Part shown: positions 42,609 through 54,500 of the stretch, piece by piece
How the letters are laid out: each line of letters opens with the position of its first letter
Numbering within the stretch: the stretch's first letter is position 1
Assembly (NCBI GenBank): GCA_005281725.1
Contig: SSBO01000003.1
Span: forward strand, 10,227,251-10,291,250
DNA: 64,000 nucleotides
Source of the DNA: Wuchereria bancrofti
Lineage: Eukaryota > Nematoda > Chromadorea > Rhabditida > Onchocercidae
Direction of reading: 5' to 3'
Translations under genes and position numbers: made by a program
The notes under the pieces: model-generated
Database searches by the model: none
Seen by the model: only the letters and a program-made list of their open reading frames with translations
Told to the model about the DNA's origin: nothing

Positions 42609-45600
42609 TTACTCCTTTAAAGTCATAGGTTCAAAATATGCCGAATCCAGCCATCGAACAAACTTCTCATCAAGATCATTGTTTTGTAAGTTTTCTGACC
42701 AGCCAAACATTTCTGCCTCTAAAAATACATAATTTATTTAAAACAGTAGCTAATATAATAACATAATTATACAAAGAAAAAGAATTTAAAAGATTCCAAA
42801 CTTTCCAGACTTTATAGAGAAAATCATTAAGTTACCTTTGCAAATAATAGGCTCCAAAATAAGCGGTTTTGCAATTTTTACTTCCGGATTCGTGCTGAAA
42901 TCAGCAAAACTAAAAAAAAATAACGTAAATCATCATTATTCCTCGAAATCCTTTCCATACTACTCTATCAGATGTTTTACTTGGAAAAAATGGAATGAGA
43001 TAGAGCAGTACAAAGAATAATAAGAAAGTTATTTCGAGTTAAATTACATTCTGACAAATAGTACACGAAAAAAAAATCGAAAAGAATTATTTTTTTTCAC
43101 ATTTCAAACCTTTCATGTATGTTTGTCTGCTGAATTCCCATCTTTCTGGATAATGTTAATGCAGTTGGTTGATTACATGAATAATTTGTCTGACAGACAT
43201 TTGGAATACAAAAACCGCCAAGTGTTCGCACAGGGAGTAAATTATCAATAGAAGTAGAAGGCAACTTTGGTGAATAGGACAATAAATTAGAGCTAAATTC
43301 TGTTGATGGTCCGTTTGATGAAACAATTTCATCTTGGTTAACTTTCGACAGAAATATTTCGCTTGATTTCGAAGAAACAGGACAAGTATTATAAGTTGAA
43401 ACAGACTGACTACAACATGATTTTTGCATGTTAGCTGCTTCTATTTCTTTCAATGAGAGTGCAGAAGTTTGTTTTGCTTGATTTGACATTTTCAAAAACG
43501 AATCATTTTGATAGCCTTCAGATAATGATTGTTGCGACGCTGGCATCAGAAAACCATGCGGAATCGAAGCATCGCAGAATAATTCTGTATCACTATCGTT
43601 ATCAATTAGGCTTAAATCAACCAAAGTGCTATCCGTTTCACTGTAAGCTGAAATTTTCTTGATATTATCACTAATACAACCTTAAAGAAAATACGTACCA
43701 TTTGTAGAAAACTGACAACTTGAAGGTTTCAAACTTTTAGTTACGTGAATTTTTGCCGAAATTTGATTTTGGTCTTTTGCTGAGATATGGTAAGATTTTT
43801 CCGCAAACGTTGGTACGCTAAAGACAAATGCGAAATGAGGTAACGAAAACATTTGTTGGCCGCTGATCACATTAACCCGAGAAGAGTGCTCATTACGAGG
43901 AAAAATAACTAAAATATAAGGATTCCACAACAAAACAAAATCATTTTCCAACTGTTCGTATGCAGCAATGAAAATTGGTTTTGTAACCAAAACTCTGAAC
44001 TTCAAGGTAATCTTTCGACATTGCATTTTAAATCGTGTTTGTTTAATTATAGTTCCTAATTCATGGCCTTCATCAGCAATTTGTATTTTGCTAAAGTAAA
44101 AGCACCTGGTTCAGCGTTTCCAGTATTACACATCGCAGTTGCTTCCTCTGATTTTAACATTATCTTTTTAGGTAGCATCAACTGTTTTGATATATTCTCA
44201 ACCGAACTATAGCTTGCTGCATGTTTGGATGATCGTAAATGTGGTTGCTGTTGCGATATGAGCTCCAAAAAATTGCTGAAATAATAATATATCAATCATT
44301 GGAAACTTTTTGATTACGAATTTCTAGAGAAATAAAATTTACGTATATGATAAAAACTATAATATCTAACTGCAACTGCAATTGTCGAAGATACTCACTC
44401 TTCATTTATTGATAATAATTTTTTATTCGGCATATGTTGTTCAATAAATTTGCATGAAGGAAAAACATGCTTCTTGCAAAGTGTGAAAAAGTTGAATCTG
44501 AAAATTGGATATAAAGTAATATATATAAACAGATCCTTTCCAAATCATTGATAACCCTATGGACCTACTCAATCCTTCCAAGAGAAATGAAATTTTTGAT
44601 CTACTAAATATGAATATTTAAGAGAAACACAAAAACTGCCAACATATAAAGGGTATTATGGTGCATAAAGGTAGCAAACAGTATGAAATTCAACGATACA
44701 TTCATAAGCAATAGTTCAAAATCAATTTAATTCCACAGAACCTATATTAAAGGATAAACTTACATGGCTTTGTGGGCAGCAAAAAGAGAACAACTCCTAG
44801 CTTGATATTGCTCGGTATATTTCAATTCAGCATGAAAATCGCAAGTTATCAAATCATAAAATACAGCATTGTGCCATTGTTCATTCATTTCCATTGCGAC
44901 ATCAGATTTAATTGCATCACTAATACGAACATCATTTACTGTTGAATAAAGAGCCATGAAATAATCTTCCAAAGTTGCAAAATGTGCTTCAACACGAGCT
45001 AGAATTGAATTAATTATAGAAATACATGCTAATATATAAAACAATGTTAGAACATACAAATAAAACATGCTAAAAATTGGTGTTCAAAAAATTTCCGCTT
45101 AATCCAATTACCAATAAAGTAAAAAAAATTGTAAATTAGATACTCGAATGGATAATAGATTAGTTTCACTTTTCATCTGATTTTCAAATAAATATTTGTG
45201 AACAAAACGGATTCCATTCTTTTTTTTCGTAATTGATGACTAGCATATTGTTATAGAGAGACAAGAAAAGAATAAGTATAATGTATTAAGATGTGAAATA
45301 AAACAAATATTATTTTGCCTCATTCCTTATAAATGGAAATACAAAAAACCTACAAAATGATTTTTCATTCGCATGCATAAAAAGGGTATCAAATGATCCG
45401 ACAACTGTATTCCAATCTTTAGAAAGCAACAACAGTTTCTCGCCACTACTATCTATTCTCGTAAATGCTTTTATTTCATCCCAAACTTGCATATAATCGA
45501 ATCGGACATTAGCAGATATTCTATCACAATCCATTAACAATCCAGTCATTTGCTCTACAATTACAACAAAATAAACATTTCCTCTAAAATTAACATTTCT

Positions 45601-47552
45601 TAGCATATCAGACTTAAATGAAACAGCATACCATTTTCTTCAGCCTCTACTTTATTATTCTCGCATAATATTCCGTTTTTCGCAAAACCTAAGATATAAT
45701 GACGCTTGCCATAAATTCCGCGATTAAGACTGAATTTTAATATTGAAATTTCGGATGGTATCATCCGTTTACTGGAGCTGTCTTCATAATAAATATTCGC
45801 TGTCACAATTATAATCTCGGTCTCATAGAAAAAATCTTTCTTGCTTTCGCATTCTGCAACATGAAAATGCTGTCATTTAAAATATACTGCAAGCTTATCA
45901 ATAAGTGACTGCAAAAAATTTAAAAAAAATAAATGAATCATATTTCAGTGCTTAACGTTATTACATCGATTTACATTTCAATCAACGAATTAATTTATTA
46001 TAACCTTTCTGTGTAAATCTCCATTGATAGTGATCGATAAATTTTTTTCGATCATTTTCACGTTTTGCTTCAAAATCGTCATCAATTCCAGCAAAATACT
46101 AAAAACTAATGCCACATTTCATAAAACATTTCATAAAGACTAATGCCACATTCGAGTTATTAAATTTCAAAAATTGCTTGAAAGACGACTAAGTTACGAT
46201 ATCATTTTTGAGAGTTAAATAACACAAAAAAATCCGAAATAATGATTAATGACGACACATCAACAGATAAAACTTTCGATTCCTAATGAGAGTTGACTTA
46301 ATGAGAATCTCATATTTCAGTTTCATAAGCGTACTTTACGCGAATATTGATCAATTTCATCGTAACGAAACGATAGTTCAATCTTTGACTTCGATTTTCC
46401 TGATGTGGAAGGCTGCGAGAAATCTGCTGGCTTGAAAAAAAAGTATATATAAGCAAGGTAATAAGCATAGATGCTGCTTGCAAGAAACATCGAATAACTT
46501 GTAAATTTCAAAATATCCGCAGAGAGTTTAACATACGAAAAAGACAACTAATGGATTTTTATGCCATGTATTACAAAGATTGAAAAAGCAACTTTATATC
46601 TGAAGCAACATTCTAATCCGAACTAAAGTTTTGAAAATCAAATTAATATCTATGTTAAGTCAAAGGAAAAAAAAACCTAATACTACTATAACGATAGCAA
46701 TTTACTGTCTGATCCGGTGTGTTGCATTACATTAACCAAACCGGCAAACTTTAACTACTTTAAGATGAATAAAAGAAATCAAAACAAAAAAATCCAAATA
46801 AACCTACTTTATTAGCATAATAGTTTCTTCGATGATATTCGAGTCGCTTTAACATTCTTTCATTCTTTCCCACTTCTGAATTATTATATTCCTTCGCTTT
46901 TTTCTTCCATTCTTGTCTTTCTTCATAACTTAAATCCTATAGTAATAGTACTGTTAATATATATAAATTAATCATATCATCATACTTATCAGTCATTTTT
47001 TCACCAGCACTAATTAAAATTTCACATCACATATCAATCATTGTTATCACTGGAAATATTTACTTTATCTATACCAACAAATTATCTAACGCTTTATTAT
47101 CGTTAAATAATAGCTTGAAAAAGCAATTAGCATAAAAACAATAAACTATGTTAAATAATAACATTAAAAAAAAATAAATGTATGCTCATAAAATAAATAT
47201 AATATACAACAAAATTTTGTAATAAATTCTAATGTATCAAGAATTTATGAAAATGTCGTAATATATATCAACATATTCAATAATAAAGTGAATTGCAGCA
47301 ATACATTATAATATGTGATAAAACACCTGACAATACACCTATAAAACTTCACAAATCTCAAAAATAATATTATGTTAAGTAAAAAACTTTTTAGTGATAA
47401 AAATAAAAACATACAGCCCACTGAGGCATTCCAAAATGCATCAAATCTAGTGGTCCTACTCGTCTACCCAATTCGCGCTGCAATTTCGGCCTAATAAAAT
47501 GTTCCATAAACATCCAGAAGCCAGTCTGCTTATCACCTGCTCCTTTTCCCAT
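42609..47552 (-). CDS. Maelstrom homologue (HMG box plus MAEL domain)
   Basis: In flies and mammals Maelstrom acts in piRNA-guided transposon silencing in germ cells. Thirteen exons: 47552-47415, 46936-46808, 46430-46335, 46098-46005, 45853-45632, 45554-45354, 44998-44764, 44497-44399, 44275-44132, 44090-43699, 43647-43110, 42909-42836, 42718-42609; in phase, 823 aa. Residues 11-75 resemble the MAEL-type HMG box (GFWMFMEHFIRPKLQRELG, then LSYEERQEWKKKAKEY). Residues about 154-405 match the MAEL domain: IPSEISILKFSLNRGI, FDYMQVWDEIKAF, then TCDFHAEL and RSCSLFAAHKA. The E, CxxH and C positions fit the ECHC motif of that domain. Residues 405-823 are an unrecognised Ser-rich extension; known Maelstroms are about 430-460 aa. 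Intron 9 (44091-44131) is only 41 nt and is needed to keep frame. An acceptor ATTATCAG lies 28 nt before the ATG. Confidence 0.8.
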
Positions 47553-48576
47553 CGTGTTTTTTGTTACTGTTGCTTATTACCTGATAATAAATGCTTTTGA
47601 TATATGATAAAAATGATTAAATAATTTTTTTCTTAAATTAAACGAATATACATTTAAAAAAAAAAAATCAAAACAAAGAATATATAATAACTTAAAGCAA
47701 TAAATATTATTGAAGAATAACTGGCAAAATATTGCAAAATTTTCAAATAAATGCAATCCAAATTTGATCTAAATCAAATTTCTAAAGTTAAAAATGACTG
47801 ATATTTTATTTATAATATCCATTTAATTAAAATACATCTGTAGGATTTGTATCTTTTTAATATTTTTTGAAGGCAAGAAATTGATAATTTTAACTAGAGT
47901 GATAAAGTGATAAAAGGACTGAATTAGTGTTTCGTATACAAATAAACAAAATTTGTAAAACAAAGAGAAATCGATGAATGAATGAATGAAATCAGAAAGA
48001 GACTAAAACAAAACTTAACAGAATATGAATTGTGGCCCGGCTATAAAATTTGAGACCATCAAATGCAAAAATGCAAAATAACGCTCAGTAATAACGTCTG
48101 CTTGGTGTGTTTACGTGAACGTAAAGTTACGATGAGAATGTTGTCAGTATTATCAGATCACATATCAGATAATCTGATAACACTTTGGATAGTTTAATGA
48201 GATTACAAGATAAAATATTAGTTTACATTTGATAAATTGTCTTTTAGATCAGATTAGATTAGATTAGGATAGATTAGATTAATTGGTGGTAGGTGTATTT
48301 AATTATTTAATATGCCTATTAATGAAAATTTTTTTAATTTATATAGTATATATATAAGATAAAATTCTTTTGAAAAATAACAATAAGAAAAGAATTGTAC
48401 TATTAGTTTGATAATTTCTCTAATTTATGCATAAATTATGAAAGAAAGGAAGTTTTTTTTTTTTCTGTACTTTATGTTTTAAAGTGTATCGGTCTTTCAC
48501 TTATAATTTTATGTTCAAAATAATAATTTTCCTGTTGATTAGCATAATTTTTCCAATTTTTTTTTCTTTTAGATTG
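47553..48576. promoter_or_regulatory. Bidirectional promoter of Maelstrom and INTS8
   Basis: The 1024 bp between the two divergent start codons. It has a TATAAAA (48042-48048, plus orientation) after GGCCCGGC. One perfect palindrome is TTTACGT-GA-ACGTAAA (48110-48125); another is TATCAGAT-A-ATCTGATA (48163-48179), preceded by a further ATCAGAT near 48152. A (GATTA)n run follows at about 48249-48283. GATA-type sites (AGATAA) recur. Binding by any factor is inference. Confidence 0.55.
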
Positions 48577-51500
48577 ATGAATAATTTGAATTTTCTTCGT
48601 GAAGAACCACCATTAAATTGGCTAGATTATTTTGTCGATCGAAAGAAATTTGGAAAATTTTTGGAAGTTGAAAGATCAGGTAAGAAAAAGTTTGAATAAT
48701 TGAGAAGGTATTTATTTATTTATGACGTTTTGTGAGAGTTTTTTCTTTCAATGAAAAAATTAAACAATAACATTTAATAAATGCAATGTTTGTTTAATCT
48801 TGTATTTATTGAATTAGATGGTTGTTAAAATCTTTCAACATTTGGTTCAATTATTAATCGTAAATGCTATTCTACCTCCAAAAAAAATGAAAGAAAATAT
48901 TTGTTTGCACTTTTATGAAAAATAATTTCTCTCTTTTTTTTTTTCTTTCAGATTCTTACGAAATGTTTACTGTCTTTAGTTTTATCTAAAAAAACATTTC
49001 TTTTTTTATGCTATCTCACATAAAACGTAATTCTAGCAAACCATATTTCTTTTTTTTTTTTTGGAATTATACAAAGAAAATATTTATATTTGATTTTCAT
49101 GTATAAATTATTTAACTAAAATTTTATGTAGAATCATTCAGACTTATATTTATTCACTTGCGATTATTAGTTGTTCTGAAAAAGATAGCTTTCAGAATGG
49201 ATATCATTGCCTTTTTATATATGTTTGAATTGATCTGTTTTTGATTCCATTAATAATACTGAACGGATGGTTATCGAAATTGTAAATGAAATTTGATATT
49301 TTTAATAATAGTTATTTTGGTGAAAGGCAAATATGAGAATAAAACATTGCATAAAAAATAAAATGAAATTTTATTTGTTTATTATTATTTTTTTTTAAGA
49401 TTCCAAGCAGCTATCTGCATTGGCAAATCAGTTCACAGATCAGGCTGTGTCAATTGATAAAGAATGTGATATGTTGATACGAAAAGAGTACGACGAAGGT
49501 TTTTCTAGATTTCACTCTTTTTTTTAAATAAATGTTGTTATATGGGTAGATTACTTGAATTATTAAATTAATGTATGATAGCAAATCTCTAACATCGTTT
49601 TAGAATTATAGATATCTTGTGGATATGAAATTGATCTGAAGAATTGGGATAGATTGTACTATGAAATAGTCAAAATTTTAGGATGATTCTCTTATAGATC
49701 AAGGTTAATTATTTCAGTCGGGTCGTTTTTTAAAATACGCTTACCATTTCAGAAGATCTAGCATATAACAGATGTAAATCAGCTCAGTTATGGATTTGTG
49801 CTTTATCATGTTTTGCATCAGTCAACTGGAATCTTGACCTTATGAAGCAGTGGTATATTTCTTCTGGAACTGAAGCTTCTTTCTTTTGAAATTTTATTAA
49901 GCATTAGTAACTTTTAGTAGAGAAATATATGACCTACGCAGTAAATTGATTGAAGATGTAGGAATTTGAGTTAATTTATAACTTCAGAAATATATGTCAT
50001 TAATTTCTGTGATTATTATAAATAATAAAATTGAGAAACTATTTTTTCGCTTTTTCCTTGCGGAAAAGAGAGTTGTAATGATAATAGAATGAGAAGGGCA
50101 AGGGTGTAGAGGAGATGTTCTGGAATTAACTATGGTATGTAATACTTATTTCCGAGAGAATTTAAATGTAGTAGTTGACTTTACTTCTTTTAATTATAAG
50201 CATTTCATTTTCAGCTGTAATATTATATCTATGAAAGCTCTTATGAATCGACTAGTAGCATTTTGTTATCCGGCGAAAACTATAGTATGTTTATTGATTA
50301 TTCTGAATATAGCTTCTCCTTTTTTTTTTTTTTTTTTGAAATTTTATTAAGCACTTGTAATTTCTGATTGAAAAACATATGGCGTATGAGATGAATTAAT
50401 TCAGTGGATAATATATGATTTCAAATATACTACTGTTAAAAAATTGCTTCCTTTGAATTTTTTTCTTCCTTTGATGAGAAATAGTTTGTCATTGATTTCT
50501 TAATTTTAAGAATTCGAATGAAGACGTATTATCGGTATTAATAGAAATTCATACAGAATCAAAAGTTGAATTTGAGAAGCCCGAACAACTTTTTGCATGT
50601 TGGTTATATGCTACATGGTTACTTAAAGTAGATGTTGATGGTCGCTTTCCTGAAACTGTTGCAAAACCAACTGTCAGCAATCCGTAAGCTTTGCTTTGTG
50701 TTATTTTCAATTAATTTTTGAATTATTTAATACAGCTGTATCGTTATAAATCTCTCATACTATTTGTACAGCTAAAAATTATTCTTATTTTTGATTTAAG
50801 GTAACAATAATTCAGTTTTATCTTGCAGCATTTTAATTGGATTTTTTTAAGGGTGATAATGTAGAACTCTTCCCACTCTCAATCGAGAATAGGAAAAGTT
50901 TTCTTTTTGATAATTGCATCATGTTTAAGCGTACCATTTTTTTTTTCTACCCTTTACTTCAGTAATAAAATGACATTAGAAGTTTTGATTTGAGATATAT
51001 ATCTGCAAAATGTTGGTATTTACCAGATTTTAAACATTTTCAATAACCTAATAAAATTATTGAAAATTTTCCTCTTTTTTTAAGGCTAAATCAATTTGAT
51101 GCAAATCTTATGCAAGCGGAACAATTCAAAAATTGTATTACTGATGTTAGTATTTTATTTGACAGTATAGAAATAACATATGAACTAGTTAATTGCTTGA
51201 TTAATAAGTACGTATTTCTTTTATATCTATATTCCGTTTTTATTTATTATATGTATCCTGTTTGTACTTGTTACTATTACTGACAGTATCTTTAATAAGA
51301 TTACCTGAATTAGATCAATTGATTTGTTTTACAGTTACGACGAAGTGTTGAAGGTGCACAAAAGCTTTTGAAAAGAATGTTAGAAAGTAGTCGCAAAGTA
51401 CATATAATTGTACCTACAAAAGAATGCTTTTTGGAAGCTTTATCAAAGGTTTCAGCTTTTTTAATTTTTCTTTCTTTTCTGATAAAATTGTAAAATAATT

Positions 51501-54500
51501 CAAAATTACTTCTACTGGCATAAACCGGAACAAGTGTATATGCTTAGTTTCAATACTGTGAAACTAATATGATATTTAGAAAGTATGTATACATTATTTA
51601 TTATTGAATAATATTTGATATTACCCAGATGTATGTTTATTTTGAAACTAATAGTGAAATATGTTCATCTGATTTAGTTTTTGTCGAATTTATCATATGA
51701 ATGAATATGAATGTTTAATGAAGGTAATATCGAAAAAATCACTGTTAACCAAATTGTTTATTTATGTTTATTGCTTATTTATGAATAACTTTTATACTTC
51801 AGGAACCAAATTTATCCACTGACAGTGTTTTAAATTTTGGTAACATACGAATCGCTTCGGTTCCAGTCCTTAATTTTCAAGCAAATAATAAACGATTAGA
51901 TTACAATTTTTGGACAATGACGGTAAGAAATATTTACCAATTTATATATGTTTCCTTTTCTTTTTTTCCAATCAAAATAATGTAATCACATTTATATTAC
52001 CATTTATTTTTAGGTTTTGTATTCATTAATGTGCAATCATTTCGCTGCTGGTAAAGTACATGAAGTAAGAAATGACTTAGAAAAGGTAATCATTTCAACA
52101 TTGTTTTAATTACATTTGACGAAATATATTAATGAACTTAAAAAACACAGATAAAAAGAAAAATAGGAAAAATTGTATTATAAATTTATGTACAACAAAT
52201 ATAAATGCATGAAATAATGTCACAACTAATATAAGTATAATTTATAGATTGTAAAAAATTGGTCCAAATATAAGAAATTTCATGTGGATAATGTTGTGCT
52301 TGGAATAAATGAAAATGATTTAGCCGGTTACTGTGATGCTTATGGCATCACATATTCATATTGTTTTTCTGTTTCACGTTCTCAAAATGAATTAATGTTT
52401 GGAACAATCAATGAAAAGGTTTATATTTTCTCATTTTAGAAAAATTTTAATTTTAGAATTATTGTATGAAATTGAAACTAATTAATTTTGAAATTTTATT
52501 CTTTCTTAGGTATTAATATGAACGTTTTAAAATAGTTCTTTTCATTTAGATATTAGATATTTTGGATAGTTATTCATTGGTACATCGATTGGAATGTCAA
52601 AGGATTGCTTGTACATCAGAGTCTGCTCTCGTAAATGATATTTTGGCTGAAAATATTATTTCGGAATATTACAATGGTTTTCCGGCTACTTTAAGCACAT
52701 TAACGAAATTGGCAGCAAACAAACCAGTTATTTCTCGTTTGATTACGGTATCGTTTTTTTTTTTTTTATTGCGGATTTAAAATTAATTTTCATAGTCAAA
52801 GTGTAAATTTGCTTCCTGAATGTGAATTTCTATTTTATGTATATGAAAATCGCAACAATATCTGCTGAAAAAAAGAAGTGGATTTAATTTCAAAACTTTG
52901 TCACTAGTAATTCTAAACTTTTCATTGCTTTGAATTAATATTTACTGTTAAATTTCACAGGCTTGTTTGCGTTTGGTGAAAAGAAAATCACAAGCACAAG
53001 TAGTAAAGGAAGTGATACAGTTTTTATCTACCAAAATACCGAATTTCGCCGAAGAATTTAAAAATGTGAGTCTCTTAAAAAAATTTACATGTTATTTGTG
53101 CATTTGTGCTAAACAATTTTTTTTTTGTTGTTGTATTAAATGCTTTTCATTTGTTTTGCTATTGAGAAAGAAAATTAATATAACTAATCGGTCTTCTATC
53201 TATTCTGCTAAGGTGAATCCCGATTGTGAATACCTTGGATATCTCAGAGACATTTCGCGACAGCCAATACATCCTTTGCCAAGCGTTATTGCCATTAAAG
53301 GTGAGTAATTGTTTTCTTGATCATTCTGAATAATTTTTTCAAAAATTGAAAACATTTCTTTGATTTGAATATAGATTTATTTCTTCATAATGAAGAAGCT
53401 TTCTTGCTGAACTTCTCTCTCTCTCTTTCTCTCTCTGAATAAAACTTGTAAGTGGACATTGATTATTTTAAGAGCTTTTAAATGGTGGCACAGATGTTTG
53501 GCGCTTGATTATTTCGTTTGATATGAACGAAATCAAATCGTTATTTGCTAAAATGACTGGAAAAATAACTGTTCCTCGCCGTGTAAGTGTTTATTGAAAT
53601 ATACAATTTCTTTTTTTATCTTCTCTCTCTCTTTTACATCTTTATCTGTACATATGGGAAGAAAATTTCAAATATGATGGAAACGTTCTTTTTTTCAGTT
53701 TCGAATTAGTAGAATGATTGGTGATGTTATGTCAGCAGCTGCTTCACAGGGAAATTTTGAGCATATAAATCTAATGTTAGGCAAATTGGAGCAATTAGCA
53801 GTTATTGGGGTATGTTATAATTTCCTACTTTTTAAATAAGTTTTTAGATTTATTCAGCAAATTTATTTTCAGTTAGATTTAACTGACATTAAAAAAAAAA
53901 CATTTTAAGGATGGAACACAGTGGCGTACATTTTGCAATGAATGTGTGAAAGAAATGGGACCATTAGGAAAAATTCAGGAAATACAAGTGCGATTTGCTT
54001 TTGATGCTGTTCGAGTTCAGGTAAAATCTGTTAAAATATATATTTATATATTTTTTATATATAAATGTTAGATGATTTTTTTTTTTAAATGAATGTGTTG
54101 CTTGTAAAATGAAATGAATGGAAATAAAAGTGAAGGTTTTCATTACGTTTTGAATTTTCAAAATTATCTGAAAATAAATTTGGAATCGCAGTAATAAGTT
54201 GAAAACTGAATGCTAAAATTAATTTTACGTGATGCATTTATTGGTTATAAGTAAGGAAATATATTTGCTGACTTAGTGGTTGGTTTAGATATCATATTGT
54301 TAAAGTCTGATATCATTAGCAAATTTTTATCATTATTATTCAATTATCATTGGAATGATTTATCAAAAAATTAATGAAATAAACCTTATTGCTTATTCTC
54401 CATTTCAGTTAGAATGTTGGCATGCGCGATTTTCGAGAGTATCGAATAATTCTCAGTTTGTTCACGTTACTCAAACATTGAATTCAACGGTGAAAGCATT

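Noticed and set aside
53101..53212. Intron-retaining frame across INTS8 exons 12 and 13
   Set aside because: The retained part is Phe/Cys/Lys-rich T-run translation, and good donor (AAT|GTGAGT) and acceptor sites remove it in phase.
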